Positions 16,211-26,152 of a stretch of 64,000 nt of DNA are shown here, in pieces (positions within the stretch are counted from its first letter, which is position 1; each line of letters opens with the position of its first letter). This stretch comes from Candidatus Ozemibacter sibiricus. Lineage in GTDB: Bacteria > Muiribacteriota > Ozemobacteria > Ozemobacterales > Ozemobacteraceae. The stretch is from positions 244,594 through 308,593 of the forward strand of contig QOQW01000003.1 of the NCBI GenBank assembly GCA_003327425.1. The letters are read 5' to 3'. The notes beneath the pieces are model-generated. The model searched no databases and was not told the DNA's origin. It worked only from the letters and a program-made list of their open reading frames with translations. A program made the position numbers and the translations under genes.

Positions 16211-17746
16211 ATGCCGCTGCCCATGTCTGTCCCCCATGGCCCCCCTGGCCCCGCCGCTGTCGCCGTGGGCTCCACGGCCGCCGCCGGCGCGACCGCCGCC
16301 CACGTCGCCGCCCGCCCCCCCGCCTACCAGCCGGTCACGCCGGCCCTGCTCGACGAGCTGCGCGGCATCGTCGGCCCGGCCCATGTCATCGCGGGCGATC
16401 CCGAGAAGCTCGAGGCCTATTCCCACGACGAGATCGCCGAGCCGGAGTACGCGCGGATGCCCGAGTGCGTGGTGCGGCCGGGCTCGGCCGCCGAGATCGC
16501 CGCCATCATGAAGCTGGCCAACCGCGAGCGGGTGCCGGTGACGCCGCGCGGGGCGGGCAGCGGTCTGTCGGGCGGCGCCGTGCCGGTCCATGGGGGCATC
16601 GTGCTGCTCACCGACCGGCTCAACAAGGTGCTCGAGTTCGACCGGGCCAATCTGACCATCACGGTCGAACCGGGCGTGATCACCAACGAGATCAATCCTC
16701 TGGTGCGCGAGGCCGGACTGTTCTTCGCCGGTTATCCGATGAGCCTGGAGAGCTGCTCGGTCGGCGGCAATGTGGCCGAGAACGCCGGCGGCGGCAAGGC
16801 GGTCAAATATGGCGTCACCGGCCGCTACGTCACCGGTCTCGAGCTGGTCACGCCGACCGGCGAGATCGTCACCCTCGGCGGCAAGCTGTCCAAGGATGTC
16901 ACCGGGTACAATCTCATCCAGTTGATGGTGGGCAGCGAAGGCACGCTGGGCATCTTCACGAAGATCACCCTCAAGCTGATGCCGTTGCCGAAGGCCAGCG
17001 CCGATCTGCTCGTGCTCTTCCCCAGCGCCGAGAGCGCCATCGCCGCCGTGCCGCGCATCATCGCCGGCGGCGGCATCCTGCCCACCGCCCTGGAGTTCAT
17101 GGACCGCACCAGCTTCATGGCCGCCTGCGAGTATCTCAACGAGACCCTCGACTACCAGCAGGCCGGAGCGATGCTGCTGATCACGGTCGACGGCGCGACC
17201 GCCACCGAGGTGGAGGCGGCCTACGAAGCGGTGGGCGAACAGTGCCTGCAGGGCGGGGCGCTCGAGGTCTACGTCGCCGACAATCATACGACCTCGGAGC
17301 GGGTCTGGAAGATCCGGCGCAACATCGCCGAAGCGTTCAAGGTGCGCAGCCCGCGTCAGAGCCTCGAAGACATCGTGGTGCCGATCGCCGCCATCCCGGC
17401 CATGGTGACGGGACTGCTCGAGATCGCCCGGAAGTGGGACATCGAGATCCCGTGCTACGGCCATGCCGGCGACGGCAATCTGCACGCCACTCCCGTCATG
17501 AACCCCGCCTGGACCGATGCGGAGTGGCATGACCGCCTGCCGCGCATTCTCGAGGAGATCTTCACCCTGACCGCGCGGCTCGGCGGCACCCTGTCGGGCG
17601 AGCACGGCATCGGACACAAGCGCCTGGCCTGGATGCCCCTGTTCTGCTCGCCCGCCCACCTCGAGATGATGCGGGCCATCAAATTGGCTCTCGACCCCCA
17701 TCTGATCCTCAATCCCGGCAAGATCATCCCGCCGCCGGCGGCGTGA
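16211..17746 (+). CDS. FAD-linked 2-hydroxyacid dehydrogenase (GlcD / lactate dehydrogenase type)
   Basis: A 511-residue flavoprotein. A variable alanine-rich leader (1-40) precedes the FAD-binding type 4 domain (about 70-250: VTPRGAGSGLSGGAVP, SCSVGGNVAENAGGG). The C-terminal oxidase domain carries GHAGDGNLH (417-425) and GEHGIGHKR. Homologues oxidise lactate or glycolate. Directly after etfBA, it would pass electrons to the Etf; the same three-gene set forms the electron-bifurcating lactate dehydrogenase of Acetobacterium woodii (Lct). That function is inferred from context. No lactate permease is present. A GGAGG site precedes the ATG. Confidence 0.9.
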   Translation: MPLPMSVPHGPPGPAAVAVGSTAAAGATAAHVAARPPAYQPVTPALLDELRGIVGPAHVIAGDPEKLEAYSHDEIAEPEYARMPECVVRPGSAAEIAAIMKLANRERVPVTPRGAGSGLSGGAVPVHGGIVLLTDRLNKVLEFDRANLTITVEPGVITNEINPLVREAGLFFAGYPMSLESCSVGGNVAENAGGGKAVKYGVTGRYVTGLELVTPTGEIVTLGGKLSKDVTGYNLIQLMVGSEGTLGIFTKITLKLMPLPKASADLLVLFPSAESAIAAVPRIIAGGGILPTALEFMDRTSFMAACEYLNETLDYQQAGAMLLITVDGATATEVEAAYEAVGEQCLQGGALEVYVADNHTTSERVWKIRRNIAEAFKVRSPRQSLEDIVVPIAAIPAMVTGLLEIARKWDIEIPCYGHAGDGNLHATPVMNPAWTDAEWHDRLPRILEEIFTLTARLGGTLSGEHGIGHKRLAWMPLFCSPAHLEMMRAIKLALDPHLILNPGKIIPPPAA

Positions 17747-17762
17747 CCGGCCGCCCGGCGCC

Positions 17763-20663
17763 ATGCCAAGCAAGGGCGGCGCGTCGCCGCTCGCCAGGCT
17801 GGCCACGCTCGCCGTGGCCGGCGTCCTGTATGCCATTCCTCTCGGCCTCGTCCTGGGGGCCCTGGAACAAGCTCACGCCCGGCGGCTCGCCGCCGCCCGC
17901 CAGGCCGTCCGCGACGATCTGCAGGAGATCGCCGCCCACCTGCAGCGGATCACCCAGCCGCTCTCGCACTGCCAGGACCGCCTCGACCGTTTTGTCCGCG
18001 CCCTGCGCTTCGGACGAGAAGCGACCCGCCAGGCGGCGCGGGCGCTCGGCCCCTGGACCCAGGTCTTCCTGTTCGACGACCAAGGTCGCCAGATGCCGAT
18101 GGCCGGCACCACCCGGGGGTTCACGCGGGTCTCCGAGACCGCCCTGCGTCTGATCCGAGCGAGTCAGGCGGGCGACCGCCGGATGGAGGCGCGCGAGGAG
18201 CGGATGGTGCAGACCCTGCTGGGGGATGCCCGGGCCGTGCCGAGGCTGGCGCAGGCGCCCGGGCGCCTGCTCGACCTGGCGAGCCTGGGACAGCGGAAGT
18301 TCGCGGGGTTCTTTCCCACCCGCGATCGGCACGGCGCCCGATGCTACGTGCTGGCCGTCGTCGACCGGGATCGCCTGCCGCTGCCGACCCTGGCTCGCGA
18401 GATCGTCGGCCGGTTCTCGCGGCGGGCGGCCGGCGCCCAGGCCTACGCACTGACCGACCTGGCCGGAGTGGCCAGCGACTGGTTCGATCCCGGCTACCCG
18501 CGGGCGCTGCACGATCGGCTGCGCCGCGAGCCCGAAGCAGAGGGGCAGGGCTGGCTGGCCGTCGGTTCGGTGCTGGCCCGACAGTATCTGATCGGCGTGG
18601 CCGCGCCTTGTCCCGAACCATCTTCCTGGCTGGCCGCGCACGGCGTGGGGGTAGTGGCAGCGAGCCTGGCCGGCTTCCTTGGGCTGGCGGGCCTCTGGTG
18701 GTCCCTGCTGCGCCGCGGCCTGCCGCTGCGCTGGCAGATCCTGCTGCTGGTCGGCCTGGCCGGCAGCGGCAGCCTCGTGGCGGTGCTGGGCTTCGCCGAG
18801 ACCTGGCTGGCCGGCCGGGAGGCCCGCCTCATCCGGGCTCGCCGGCAGGCGGCCGATCGCATGCTGGCGCGTCTCGATCTGGAATACGCCGCGTTCCGAG
18901 GCCGGCTGGTCGAACAATGCCGGGGGCTCGGCCGGCGGTTGGCAGCCTGCCGCACCGACGCCGAATGCCAGCGGGTCATCGGCGCGGTGACCCCACGCTG
19001 GCGCCGATGGCTGACCATTCTGCTGTTCGATGACGCCGGACGACCGCGCGCCAGCAGCTACGCCGAGGTGCCTTCCACCATCGATCTGGCCTTCGGCCGC
19101 GAGGGACTGGGCCTGATCGGGCGGATCTCGCGCAGTGCGTGGGTGGCCAGGGATGCGCAGTTCGGCGGGTTCAGCAATTTCCTGCCGCCCGAGGTCGAAC
19201 GCGAATCTCCGCCGGTGCGGTTCGGGGCCAAGGACTTCCTCAGCCATCCTCGCGAACTCAAAACCGTGCGCATCGGCCGCCACGCCATGGATCGCTACAG
19301 CGAGTTCATCGAGATCCCTGGCGGTCCGCGCCTGGCCTTGAGCATCTACCTGGAGGGCGACTGCGACAAACGGGCCTTCCTCAAAGGCATCCATCGCCGC
19401 TGGCGAGGCACCACCTTTCCCGCGTCCTTCTCGTTCCGGATCTACGGCCTGCCCGCTCATGATCACCCGGTGACCGACGGCCGCCAGACCAGCGCCCGGG
19501 TGCGGGAGTTCCGGCGGCTGCAGGACCGGCTGAACCTCACGCAGACCGCCCTCGAGCAGCGCAGCCAGTTCGATGGCCAGGACTGGCTGCTGGTCGGTCG
19601 GCCCGGTTCACGGCTCGAGGGCTTCCATCTCGTGATGGCCGTGCCGCTGGCGCCCATCCAGCAGGAGTCGCGGCGGCTGGCCGGCTGGTTCCGGTTGCTG
19701 GCGGTCCTGTTGCTGATCTTCGCCTTGACGCTGGGCAGCCTGTTCCTTGATCTCGTGCTCATCCCCTTGCAACGGGTGCTGGAAGGGCTCGATCATCTGG
19801 CCGCCTCGCGGTTCACCCAGCGCGTGCAGGCGCGGACGGGCGACGAGATCGAAGGCATCGCCGAGGGGATCAACACCTTGCTCGAGGAGATGGAGCAGGT
19901 GACCGCCGCCGAGAAGGTGCATCGCCAGATGATTCCGCGCCGTCCGCTCACCGTCGGGGACCTGACCGCCGCCGTGCTGGTCCGGACGCCCGGGCAGATC
20001 GGCAGCGATCTGGCGGACCTCGGCTCGACCCCGACCGGCGGGCTCGCCTTCTGCTTGCTTCGCCAGGACGATCGCACAATCGGCGGGGCGCTCGGGCTGG
20101 CGGGCGCCAAGACCTTGTTCCGGCTTCGGTCTGAACACGATGAAGACGACCCCGCCAGCCTGGCCGACGCCCTCAGCCACAGGCTGGGCGGCGGGGGCGG
20201 CACTGCAAGCGCGGCGGGCCCGTTGGCCGACGTCGAGGTGCTGGTCGGGCGATGGCATCCTGGCGAAGCGACCCTGGAGATCGCCTGGCGGGGTAGGTTC
20301 CTCTGGCTCGGGGCCGGTCGTCCGCCCCAGCCGGTGGGCGACGGCGCCGCGGCGGGTTCGCTGCGTCGGTCGCTGCCGCCGGGCGAGGCGGTGGGGCTGG
20401 CCCCGCTCACCAGCCTCGCGGGCGACAGGGCCGCGGCGGGCGCCTCCGCTCTGCCGCCGCTGCCGCCTGCCTTCTGGGAGGTTCCCGCCGATCGGCTGGC
20501 GGTGGAAGGATGGCCGCTGCTTGAGCGCTGGCGTCCCGAGCTGGCCGGGCATCCGGTCAGCCTGATCCGTCTCGAGCGCCACCCCAGCTACCGGCCGGGC
20601 GCCACGACCGCCATGAGCCGGCCGCCCGATGGGGACATGATCCTGGAGATGCCATGCCGGTGA
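17763..20663 (+). CDS. Large membrane sensor with HAMP and degenerate PP2C/SpoIIE-like domain
   Basis: A 966-residue protein with four membrane helices (about 10-36, 288-315, 320-345, 637-668) bounding two extracytoplasmic segments of about 250 and 290 residues. A HAMP-like linker (LIPLQRVLEGLDHLAASRF) and short coiled coil follow. The last 260 residues align in order with the SpoIIE phosphatase of the next gene. GSDLADL (D749) replaces the GGDFLD motif, the GDVTGHG motif is lost (LLRQDDRTIGGALGLAGA), and the TDG and DD motifs are missing. It is therefore a probable pseudo-phosphatase or regulatory partner. Its stop overlaps the next start by 10 bases. Confidence 0.78.
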   Translation: MPSKGGASPLARLATLAVAGVLYAIPLGLVLGALEQAHARRLAAARQAVRDDLQEIAAHLQRITQPLSHCQDRLDRFVRALRFGREATRQAARALGPWTQVFLFDDQGRQMPMAGTTRGFTRVSETALRLIRASQAGDRRMEAREERMVQTLLGDARAVPRLAQAPGRLLDLASLGQRKFAGFFPTRDRHGARCYVLAVVDRDRLPLPTLAREIVGRFSRRAAGAQAYALTDLAGVASDWFDPGYPRALHDRLRREPEAEGQGWLAVGSVLARQYLIGVAAPCPEPSSWLAAHGVGVVAASLAGFLGLAGLWWSLLRRGLPLRWQILLLVGLAGSGSLVAVLGFAETWLAGREARLIRARRQAADRMLARLDLEYAAFRGRLVEQCRGLGRRLAACRTDAECQRVIGAVTPRWRRWLTILLFDDAGRPRASSYAEVPSTIDLAFGREGLGLIGRISRSAWVARDAQFGGFSNFLPPEVERESPPVRFGAKDFLSHPRELKTVRIGRHAMDRYSEFIEIPGGPRLALSIYLEGDCDKRAFLKGIHRRWRGTTFPASFSFRIYGLPAHDHPVTDGRQTSARVREFRRLQDRLNLTQTALEQRSQFDGQDWLLVGRPGSRLEGFHLVMAVPLAPIQQESRRLAGWFRLLAVLLLIFALTLGSLFLDLVLIPLQRVLEGLDHLAASRFTQRVQARTGDEIEGIAEGINTLLEEMEQVTAAEKVHRQMIPRRPLTVGDLTAAVLVRTPGQIGSDLADLGSTPTGGLAFCLLRQDDRTIGGALGLAGAKTLFRLRSEHDEDDPASLADALSHRLGGGGGTASAAGPLADVEVLVGRWHPGEATLEIAWRGRFLWLGAGRPPQPVGDGAAAGSLRRSLPPGEAVGLAPLTSLAGDRAAAGASALPPLPPAFWEVPADRLAVEGWPLLERWRPELAGHPVSLIRLERHPSYRPGATTAMSRPPDGDMILEMPCR

Positions 20664-23600
20664 GACGCAGAATGCTTGATCGCTCGCACGACCCCCAGAA
20701 TCGGGGGCGCCTGGCCTGCGCCCCACCGACCCGCGCGCGACACCGCGGCTGGGCGGCGCGACCGGACGGGCGGCGGCGCGGCTCGGCCTGGTTGATCCTG
20801 GTCTGGGGGATTCCCTCGCTCATCTTCTGGCTGTTGCTGGGCGCCTGGCTGCACCTCGACGACCAGCGGCAGCTCGACCGCCAGCTCGAGCAGGCCGGCG
20901 CCCTCCTGGACCGGTTGATCGTCGAGTCCTGGCCCATCCGCCACTTCCAGCGGCGTCTGCCCGAGTTGCAGGCACGCTGCCTGGGCCGCCGCCTCCCCTC
21001 CGACCAGCTCGCCCAGATGGTATCGAGCTTCGAGGCCGAGTTTCCGCCGCGCGCTCTGCGTGTCTTCCTGTTCGACCGCGAGGGACGATCGCTCACGCCC
21101 GCGCGGCCGGCGGAACAAGAAGGGGCCGAACGGTTGTTCGCCATCCTGCGCCAGCCCGCCACCGCGACGGTCGAGCTGGATCAACGCCAGCAGGAACAGA
21201 TCGGCACGTTGCTCGACCACCCGCGCCAGGCCATCGACCTCCTGCAGGGACAGCCCGACCGGATCCTGTGGCTGCCGGAACAGCGCGACCTCTGGCCTGA
21301 CCACGCCTTCTTCACCTGGCAGCCTTCGAGCGAAGAGGGCGCGGTGGCCGGACTGCTGGCCCTAATGACCACCGGGGCATTGTCGCCCGATGAAGGATTG
21401 CGCGAAGCCGTCCGCTTCCCAGCACCATGGCACCAGTCCATCTCTCTGGCGATGATCTCCGACCGGGGGCCGATCACCTTGTCGACCGGTCTGGCCACCG
21501 ATGTCTTCCTTGCCTGCCGGCAGGCGCTGGCCAGCCAGCCATCAGGCCTGGCCGCGGCCGGCGAGTGGCTGGCCCTGTCGCGGCGCAGTCGCGAGGGCGA
21601 GCTGATCGGCCTGGTGCCACGCCGCACCCCGACCAGAGCGTGGGTGTGGGCGCTGGCCGGCGCCCACCTGGGTCTGGTGCTGCTCAGCCTGATGGCGGCG
21701 CGCCTCGGGAGCCGCCACCGCGACGCCCAGGCCCCGACCCCGACGCGCGGTTCACCCAGCGGGTGGTCGCTGCGGGCGCGCTTGGCCGGGCTGCTGGCCC
21801 TCGGAATCGCCTTCCCCTTGGGAGTGGCTGGCGCCCTCGCCTGGCTCCATGTCGAAGAGGCCCGGGGAGAGATTCTCGCCCACAGCCGCGCCGAGGCGAT
21901 CAACCGACTCGACCGGCTCGAGGCAGGATTCGAACGTCATCTGCGCGATACTGAACTGCGTTTGCGGCGGTGGGCGGGCGAGTTCGCTCCGCGGGGATTC
22001 GAGCCTGCTTCGACGATACGGCAATTGAGCGACGAGCTGGAGGCCGGCCGGCTCGACCAGTACTACTACGTCTCCTCGACTGCGCGCGTCCTGTCCTGGC
22101 AGGCGCTGGACGACAAGTACCCCGGCGATGCCGTCCGCCTGCTTCGCCTGCCGCCGCCGGAGCGGGAACGGCAGTACCGGCTGCTGGTGGCCCGCGGCCG
22201 GCGGCCGACCCTGCGCGACTGGCAATTGATCAGCGATCCGCGCCCATGGCCGCAGCGCTTCCAGCTCCTGCCGAGAGCGGGCAAGAAGACGCACCTGCTC
22301 AAGATCCTGGAGTGGCTGAGCCGGGAAGCGGTCAATGTCTTCAACGTGCGGCGCGGCTTCCCCCCCAATCCGTTGCCGCGTTCCGAGCTGGTGGTATCCG
22401 GCATGCTCCAGGATGAGATGGGCGATTTCGCCAAACTGGGAATCGCCGCATTGAACCAGCTTCGTGACATCAGCGGGGTGATGGGCAACGTCTACCTGTT
22501 CTTCGCGGTGCTGCCGCAGCCCGACGGCCGCGGCGACGGCCTGCTGCTGGCGGTGTTCGAATTCGGCACGATCGTCGCCGACTACTTGCGCGAGGCGTGC
22601 GGAACGCAAGTGGCGACGGCCGGCCCCGGGCTGGTCGCCCTGCCCCGCCCCTGGGATTTCGTGTATTCCTACCCGACGCTGGAGGATGGCATCACCTGGT
22701 TGCCGCTGCAGGAGCAGGTGCGACGGCAACCCGATGCGCTGCTGCAGACCGCGGCCCGCCTCGGGCCGGAATCGTTCGATGTCGTGGGACGGACCGGCCG
22801 GCGGCTGCCGGTCTCGACCGTGCTGGCCATCACGCCGCTGGACCGCCTGCACGCCGCGCGGCGGAACGTGATCGCGGCGGCCGGCGGGCGGCTGATCCTG
22901 GCGTTGGGATTCTGCCTGCTGTTGACCCTGGTCACGCGATCGCGGCTGCTGCCGCCGCTGCGCGACCTGGCCGACGGCGTGCAAGCCATGCGGGAGGGGC
23001 GGTTCGCGCTGCGCCTGCCCGCGGAGCGCACCGATGAACTGGGGCGTCTGTTCGCCGCCTTCAACCGAGCCATGGCCCACCTCGCCGAGATGCAGCTGGC
23101 GGCGGTCGTCCAGGCGCGGCTGCTGCCGCCGCCCGAGCGGCGCTGCGGGCGGTTCCGTCTCGTCGCCCGCAACCAGATGACCCAGGCCACGGGCGGCGAT
23201 TTCCTCGACCACCACGAACTGCCGGACGGACGGGTGCTGATCGTGCTGGGCGACGTCACCGGCCATGGCATCGGCGCCGCCCTGGTCACCGCCATGGCCA
23301 AGGAGGCAGTGCGCGAGCTGGGGCCCCGCTTCCCCGACCGGCCCGAGGCGATTCTCGAGACCCTCAACCGGTTGTTTCGCGATGTCCTCGACCGGGCGCT
23401 GGGCATGACCTGCGTGGTGGGCCTGCTCGAGCCGGCCACCGGCCGGTTGCGGCTGGCCAATGCCGCCCAGTCCTTCCCCCTGGTCTGGCGACCAGGGCAG
23501 CCGGCCACCTTTCTGGAAACCCCGACCAGCTACCCGCTGGGCCTGGCTCGCCGCAGTCAGCCCCAGCCCCTGGATCTATGGCTTGGAACTGCCGACGGTC

Positions 23601-23824
23601 CGGCCGCGATCGTCTTCTACACCGACGGGCTGGTCGAAGCCGTCGATCGGTCGGAGACCCCCTTCGGGTACACCCGGTTCGCCGCCGCCGTCACCGCCGC
23701 TCTCGAGGGTGGTGGCGATCCCGGACAGGCCATCTTCGCGGCGGTGCGACAGTTTACCGAACCGGTGCCCTGGGCCGACGACGCCTCGGTGCTGGTCATC
23801 CAAGCCACCGATGTGGTAAGCTGA
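20654..23824 (+). CDS. Large membrane sensor with HAMP and SpoIIE/PP2C serine phosphatase domain
   Basis: A 1056-residue protein with the same plan as its upstream neighbour: membrane helices at about 38-61, 330-352, 374-400 and 745-770, with two extracytoplasmic segments and then HAMP (about 765-820). The C-terminal PP2C-type domain (about 825-1052) has all metal-site motifs: GGDFLD (D849), GDVTGHGIGAA (D867), YTDGLVEA (D991) and DDASVLVI (D1042, D1043). It should dephosphorylate a Ser/Thr-phosphorylated protein, typically an anti-sigma-factor antagonist, in response to an external signal. No such partner is encoded nearby. GGAG lies before the ATG. Confidence 0.88.
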   Translation: MPVRRRMLDRSHDPQNRGRLACAPPTRARHRGWAARPDGRRRGSAWLILVWGIPSLIFWLLLGAWLHLDDQRQLDRQLEQAGALLDRLIVESWPIRHFQRRLPELQARCLGRRLPSDQLAQMVSSFEAEFPPRALRVFLFDREGRSLTPARPAEQEGAERLFAILRQPATATVELDQRQQEQIGTLLDHPRQAIDLLQGQPDRILWLPEQRDLWPDHAFFTWQPSSEEGAVAGLLALMTTGALSPDEGLREAVRFPAPWHQSISLAMISDRGPITLSTGLATDVFLACRQALASQPSGLAAAGEWLALSRRSREGELIGLVPRRTPTRAWVWALAGAHLGLVLLSLMAARLGSRHRDAQAPTPTRGSPSGWSLRARLAGLLALGIAFPLGVAGALAWLHVEEARGEILAHSRAEAINRLDRLEAGFERHLRDTELRLRRWAGEFAPRGFEPASTIRQLSDELEAGRLDQYYYVSSTARVLSWQALDDKYPGDAVRLLRLPPPERERQYRLLVARGRRPTLRDWQLISDPRPWPQRFQLLPRAGKKTHLLKILEWLSREAVNVFNVRRGFPPNPLPRSELVVSGMLQDEMGDFAKLGIAALNQLRDISGVMGNVYLFFAVLPQPDGRGDGLLLAVFEFGTIVADYLREACGTQVATAGPGLVALPRPWDFVYSYPTLEDGITWLPLQEQVRRQPDALLQTAARLGPESFDVVGRTGRRLPVSTVLAITPLDRLHAARRNVIAAAGGRLILALGFCLLLTLVTRSRLLPPLRDLADGVQAMREGRFALRLPAERTDELGRLFAAFNRAMAHLAEMQLAAVVQARLLPPPERRCGRFRLVARNQMTQATGGDFLDHHELPDGRVLIVLGDVTGHGIGAALVTAMAKEAVRELGPRFPDRPEAILETLNRLFRDVLDRALGMTCVVGLLEPATGRLRLANAAQSFPLVWRPGQPATFLETPTSYPLGLARRSQPQPLDLWLGTADGPAAIVFYTDGLVEAVDRSETPFGYTRFAAAVTAALEGGGDPGQAIFAAVRQFTEPVPWADDASVLVIQATDVVS

Positions 23825-23853
23825 AGACAAAACGACCGACAAGGAAGGGAACC

Positions 23854-25497
23854 ATGATGTCTGCCACCTGCGCCGACCGCTGGTCTCCGCCCGGCACGCC
23901 GATCCGTGGGTTCGCGCCCCGATGGCTGACGGTCTGTCTCGGGCTGGCCCTGGGGCTGGTCGGGCTGGGGCTCGCCGCCGTCCCGCTGGCGGCCGGCGAA
24001 CGCCAGATCCTGATCAAGGTGGCCCAGTATCCACGCTCGCTCGACTTCCTGTGCCTCGACGGCGCCGACTGGGCCCTGGGCGGCCGCACCGGCAAGATCG
24101 CCCCGGGCGCCCGCGGGCAGATCACCGGCGTGCTGACCGCGCGCGCCCTCTTGCGGCACCATGTGGTCGTCGCCGATGTCCCCCTCGCCGAGACCGGCAA
24201 GCTCGACGCCCTGACCCAGCCCTGGCAGGCTGCCGGGTGGCCCGTCCATCGCCTGACCCTCGGCCAGACGTTCACCGGCCCCGACGGCATGCCGCTGGCC
24301 GACAACCGGCGCGCCCTCGCCGCCATCGCCGTCTTCGACGAGCCCGCCCCCGCGCAGGCCCTGGTCGCCTCGTTGACCGCGGCCGGCGAGACGGCGACCG
24401 TGTACGACGAGGTCGTCCATCTCGCCCAGGGTCTGATCACCTTGAAAGTGAACGGGGAAACGCTGGCCACCGGCCAAGAACTGAGCCTGCGCCTGCAAGG
24501 CCTGATTCGCTTGTACAGAGTCGAATATGCGGTCGGCTATCCGTGGCACGGGTTCGCCGACCGCGACTACCGCGGCCGCTTGCTGGTGCGTTGGGGCGCC
24601 CACGACGCCCTCGATTGCATCCTGCAGCAGGACCTCGACCGGGTGCTGGCCGGTATCGTCCCCTCCGAGATCTCGGCCAAGGCCGAGACCGGGGCCCTGC
24701 AAGCCCAGGCCGTCGCCGCCCGCGGCGAGATCATGGCCTCGATCGGCATCCGGCACGCCGCCGAGGGCTTCGATACCTGCTCCGAGCAGCACTGCCAGGT
24801 CTACAACGGCGAGACCGTGCATGTCGCCTCGATCGCGCCGAAGATCGAACCCACCCGTGGACTGGTCCTGGTCAAACCGAATGGTGCGGTGCTCAACGCC
24901 GTCTATTCGTCGAACTGCGGCGGCCACACCGAGGCCAACCACCTGGTCTGGACGACCACTCCCGAGCCCATCCTGGCCGGCCGCTGGGACGCCCCCGCCG
25001 CCCCGGCCCTCGACCTCTCGGAGGAAGAGCAGGTCGGCGTGTTCATTCGGCAGCCGCCCGCCGGGTGCTTCTGCAACGATCCCACCGTCGAGGGCGGCGA
25101 CAAGTTCCGCTGGACGAAGACGATCACCGGCTCCGACTGGAAGGCGATCGAAGACAAGCTGGGCCTCGGCCGGATCAAGCAGGTCACCGACCTGGCCCGC
25201 GGCTTCTCCGGCCGCATCTACCAGATGACCTTCATCGGCGAGAAGGGCCGCACCACGGTGAACAAGGAGCTGACCATCCGGCAGCTGCTGGGCAGCCTGC
25301 GCAGCTCGTGCTTCATCGCCGAGTGGCAGCGAGATGCCGCCGGGTTCATCACCGGGGTCGAGCTGCACGGCGCCGGCTTCGGCCACGGCGTGGGCATGTG
25401 CCAGACCGGGGCCCAGGCCCTGGCGAAGCGGGGCTGGACCTTCGATCGCATTCTGGCCCATTACTATCCGGGCAGCCTGTTGAAAGCGTGGTATTGA
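23854..25497 (+). CDS. SpoIID/LytB domain protein
   Basis: A 547-residue exported protein. A signal peptide or anchor lies at about 22-50 (LTVCLGLALGLVGLGLAAV). The SpoIID domain (about 245-545) shows the usual AKAETGALQAQAVAARGEI, a cysteine-bearing SNCGGHTE, and the C-terminal GFGHGVGMCQTGAQALA and HYYPG. Family members cut or bind peptidoglycan (SpoIID is a lytic transglycosylase; LytB enhances an amidase). The gene does not imply sporulation, since such proteins are common outside Firmicutes. AAGGAAGGG precedes the ATG at 23854. It lies 29 bases after the phosphatase gene and may share its transcript. Confidence 0.88.
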   Translation: MMSATCADRWSPPGTPIRGFAPRWLTVCLGLALGLVGLGLAAVPLAAGERQILIKVAQYPRSLDFLCLDGADWALGGRTGKIAPGARGQITGVLTARALLRHHVVVADVPLAETGKLDALTQPWQAAGWPVHRLTLGQTFTGPDGMPLADNRRALAAIAVFDEPAPAQALVASLTAAGETATVYDEVVHLAQGLITLKVNGETLATGQELSLRLQGLIRLYRVEYAVGYPWHGFADRDYRGRLLVRWGAHDALDCILQQDLDRVLAGIVPSEISAKAETGALQAQAVAARGEIMASIGIRHAAEGFDTCSEQHCQVYNGETVHVASIAPKIEPTRGLVLVKPNGAVLNAVYSSNCGGHTEANHLVWTTTPEPILAGRWDAPAAPALDLSEEEQVGVFIRQPPAGCFCNDPTVEGGDKFRWTKTITGSDWKAIEDKLGLGRIKQVTDLARGFSGRIYQMTFIGEKGRTTVNKELTIRQLLGSLRSSCFIAEWQRDAAGFITGVELHGAGFGHGVGMCQTGAQALAKRGWTFDRILAHYYPGSLLKAWY

Positions 25498-25656
25498 CCC
25501 ATTCCAGGAAGGGGCGCGGCTCTTCCGATGAGCTGTGCTGAGGCGGCGCGGAGGCCACGAGAAGGCCGGCGCCACGGTGAGCGCCGACGGCCTCCGAGGG
25601 GCAAGGAATGGCGGAGAGGCGTATTCCTCGCGAGTCGCCCGAAGGACGTCCGGCGA

Positions 25657-26136
25657 TCAGCGGATCGGAATGGGATGGCGGGGTCGATCGCCGGCTTCCG
25701 CTTTGGGAAGCGTGACGATCAGCACCCCGGCGGTGAATTCGGCAGCCGCCTTGTCTTCGGCGACGCGCACCGGCAGGGAGACGGTGCGCTCGAAGGCTCC
25801 ATAGAGGCATTCGCCCAGATGGATGACGGCGCCGCGCCCCTGCAGGCGGCTCTTCTTCTCGCCGCGCACGGTCAGCAAGCCGCCGCCGATCTCGAGTTGG
25901 AAGTCTTCGCGCGCCAGGCCGGGCAGTTCGAACAGGACGAACAGCTCCCCGCTGCCCTCGACCATGTCGCAGCGCGGAAAATCGCGCGCCACGGCGCCGC
26001 TCATCAGGTGTTCGGCCACCTGCTGCAGCTCGTTGCCCTTGGCGACCAGCTGATGCAGAGAGCTGGTAAAGGCGTTCTTCAAGGCTTCGAGGGAAGACTT
26101 CACCTCGGGAATCGATGTGGGAATGATCTTTTGCAT
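25657..26136 (-). CDS. Small heat-shock protein, Hsp20/alpha-crystallin family
   Basis: A 159-residue ATP-independent chaperone. Residues 1-50 form a helical arm. The alpha-crystallin domain (about 53-150) contains ELPGLAREDFQLEI and the conserved GVLIVTLPKAE. A short tail ends in PIPIR, an I-x-I motif used for oligomer assembly. The start at 26136 is preceded by GAGCGAGGC; in-frame sequence further upstream lacks a ribosome site. The gene is divergent from the cyclase-type sensor, with 104 bases between the starts. Confidence 0.92.
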   Translation of the reverse strand: MQKIIPTSIPEVKSSLEALKNAFTSSLHQLVAKGNELQQVAEHLMSGAVARDFPRCDMVEGSGELFVLFELPGLAREDFQLEIGGGLLTVRGEKKSRLQGRGAVIHLGECLYGAFERTVSLPVRVAEDKAAAEFTAGVLIVTLPKAEAGDRPRHPIPIR

Positions 26137-26152
26137 GCCTCGCTCCTGCGAC

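Noticed and set aside
16187..17836. 549-codon minus-strand frame opposite the FAD dehydrogenase gene
   Set aside because: Composition is that of an antisense shadow (His/Gln/Arg/Gly-rich), and the plus strand carries intact FAD-binding motifs.
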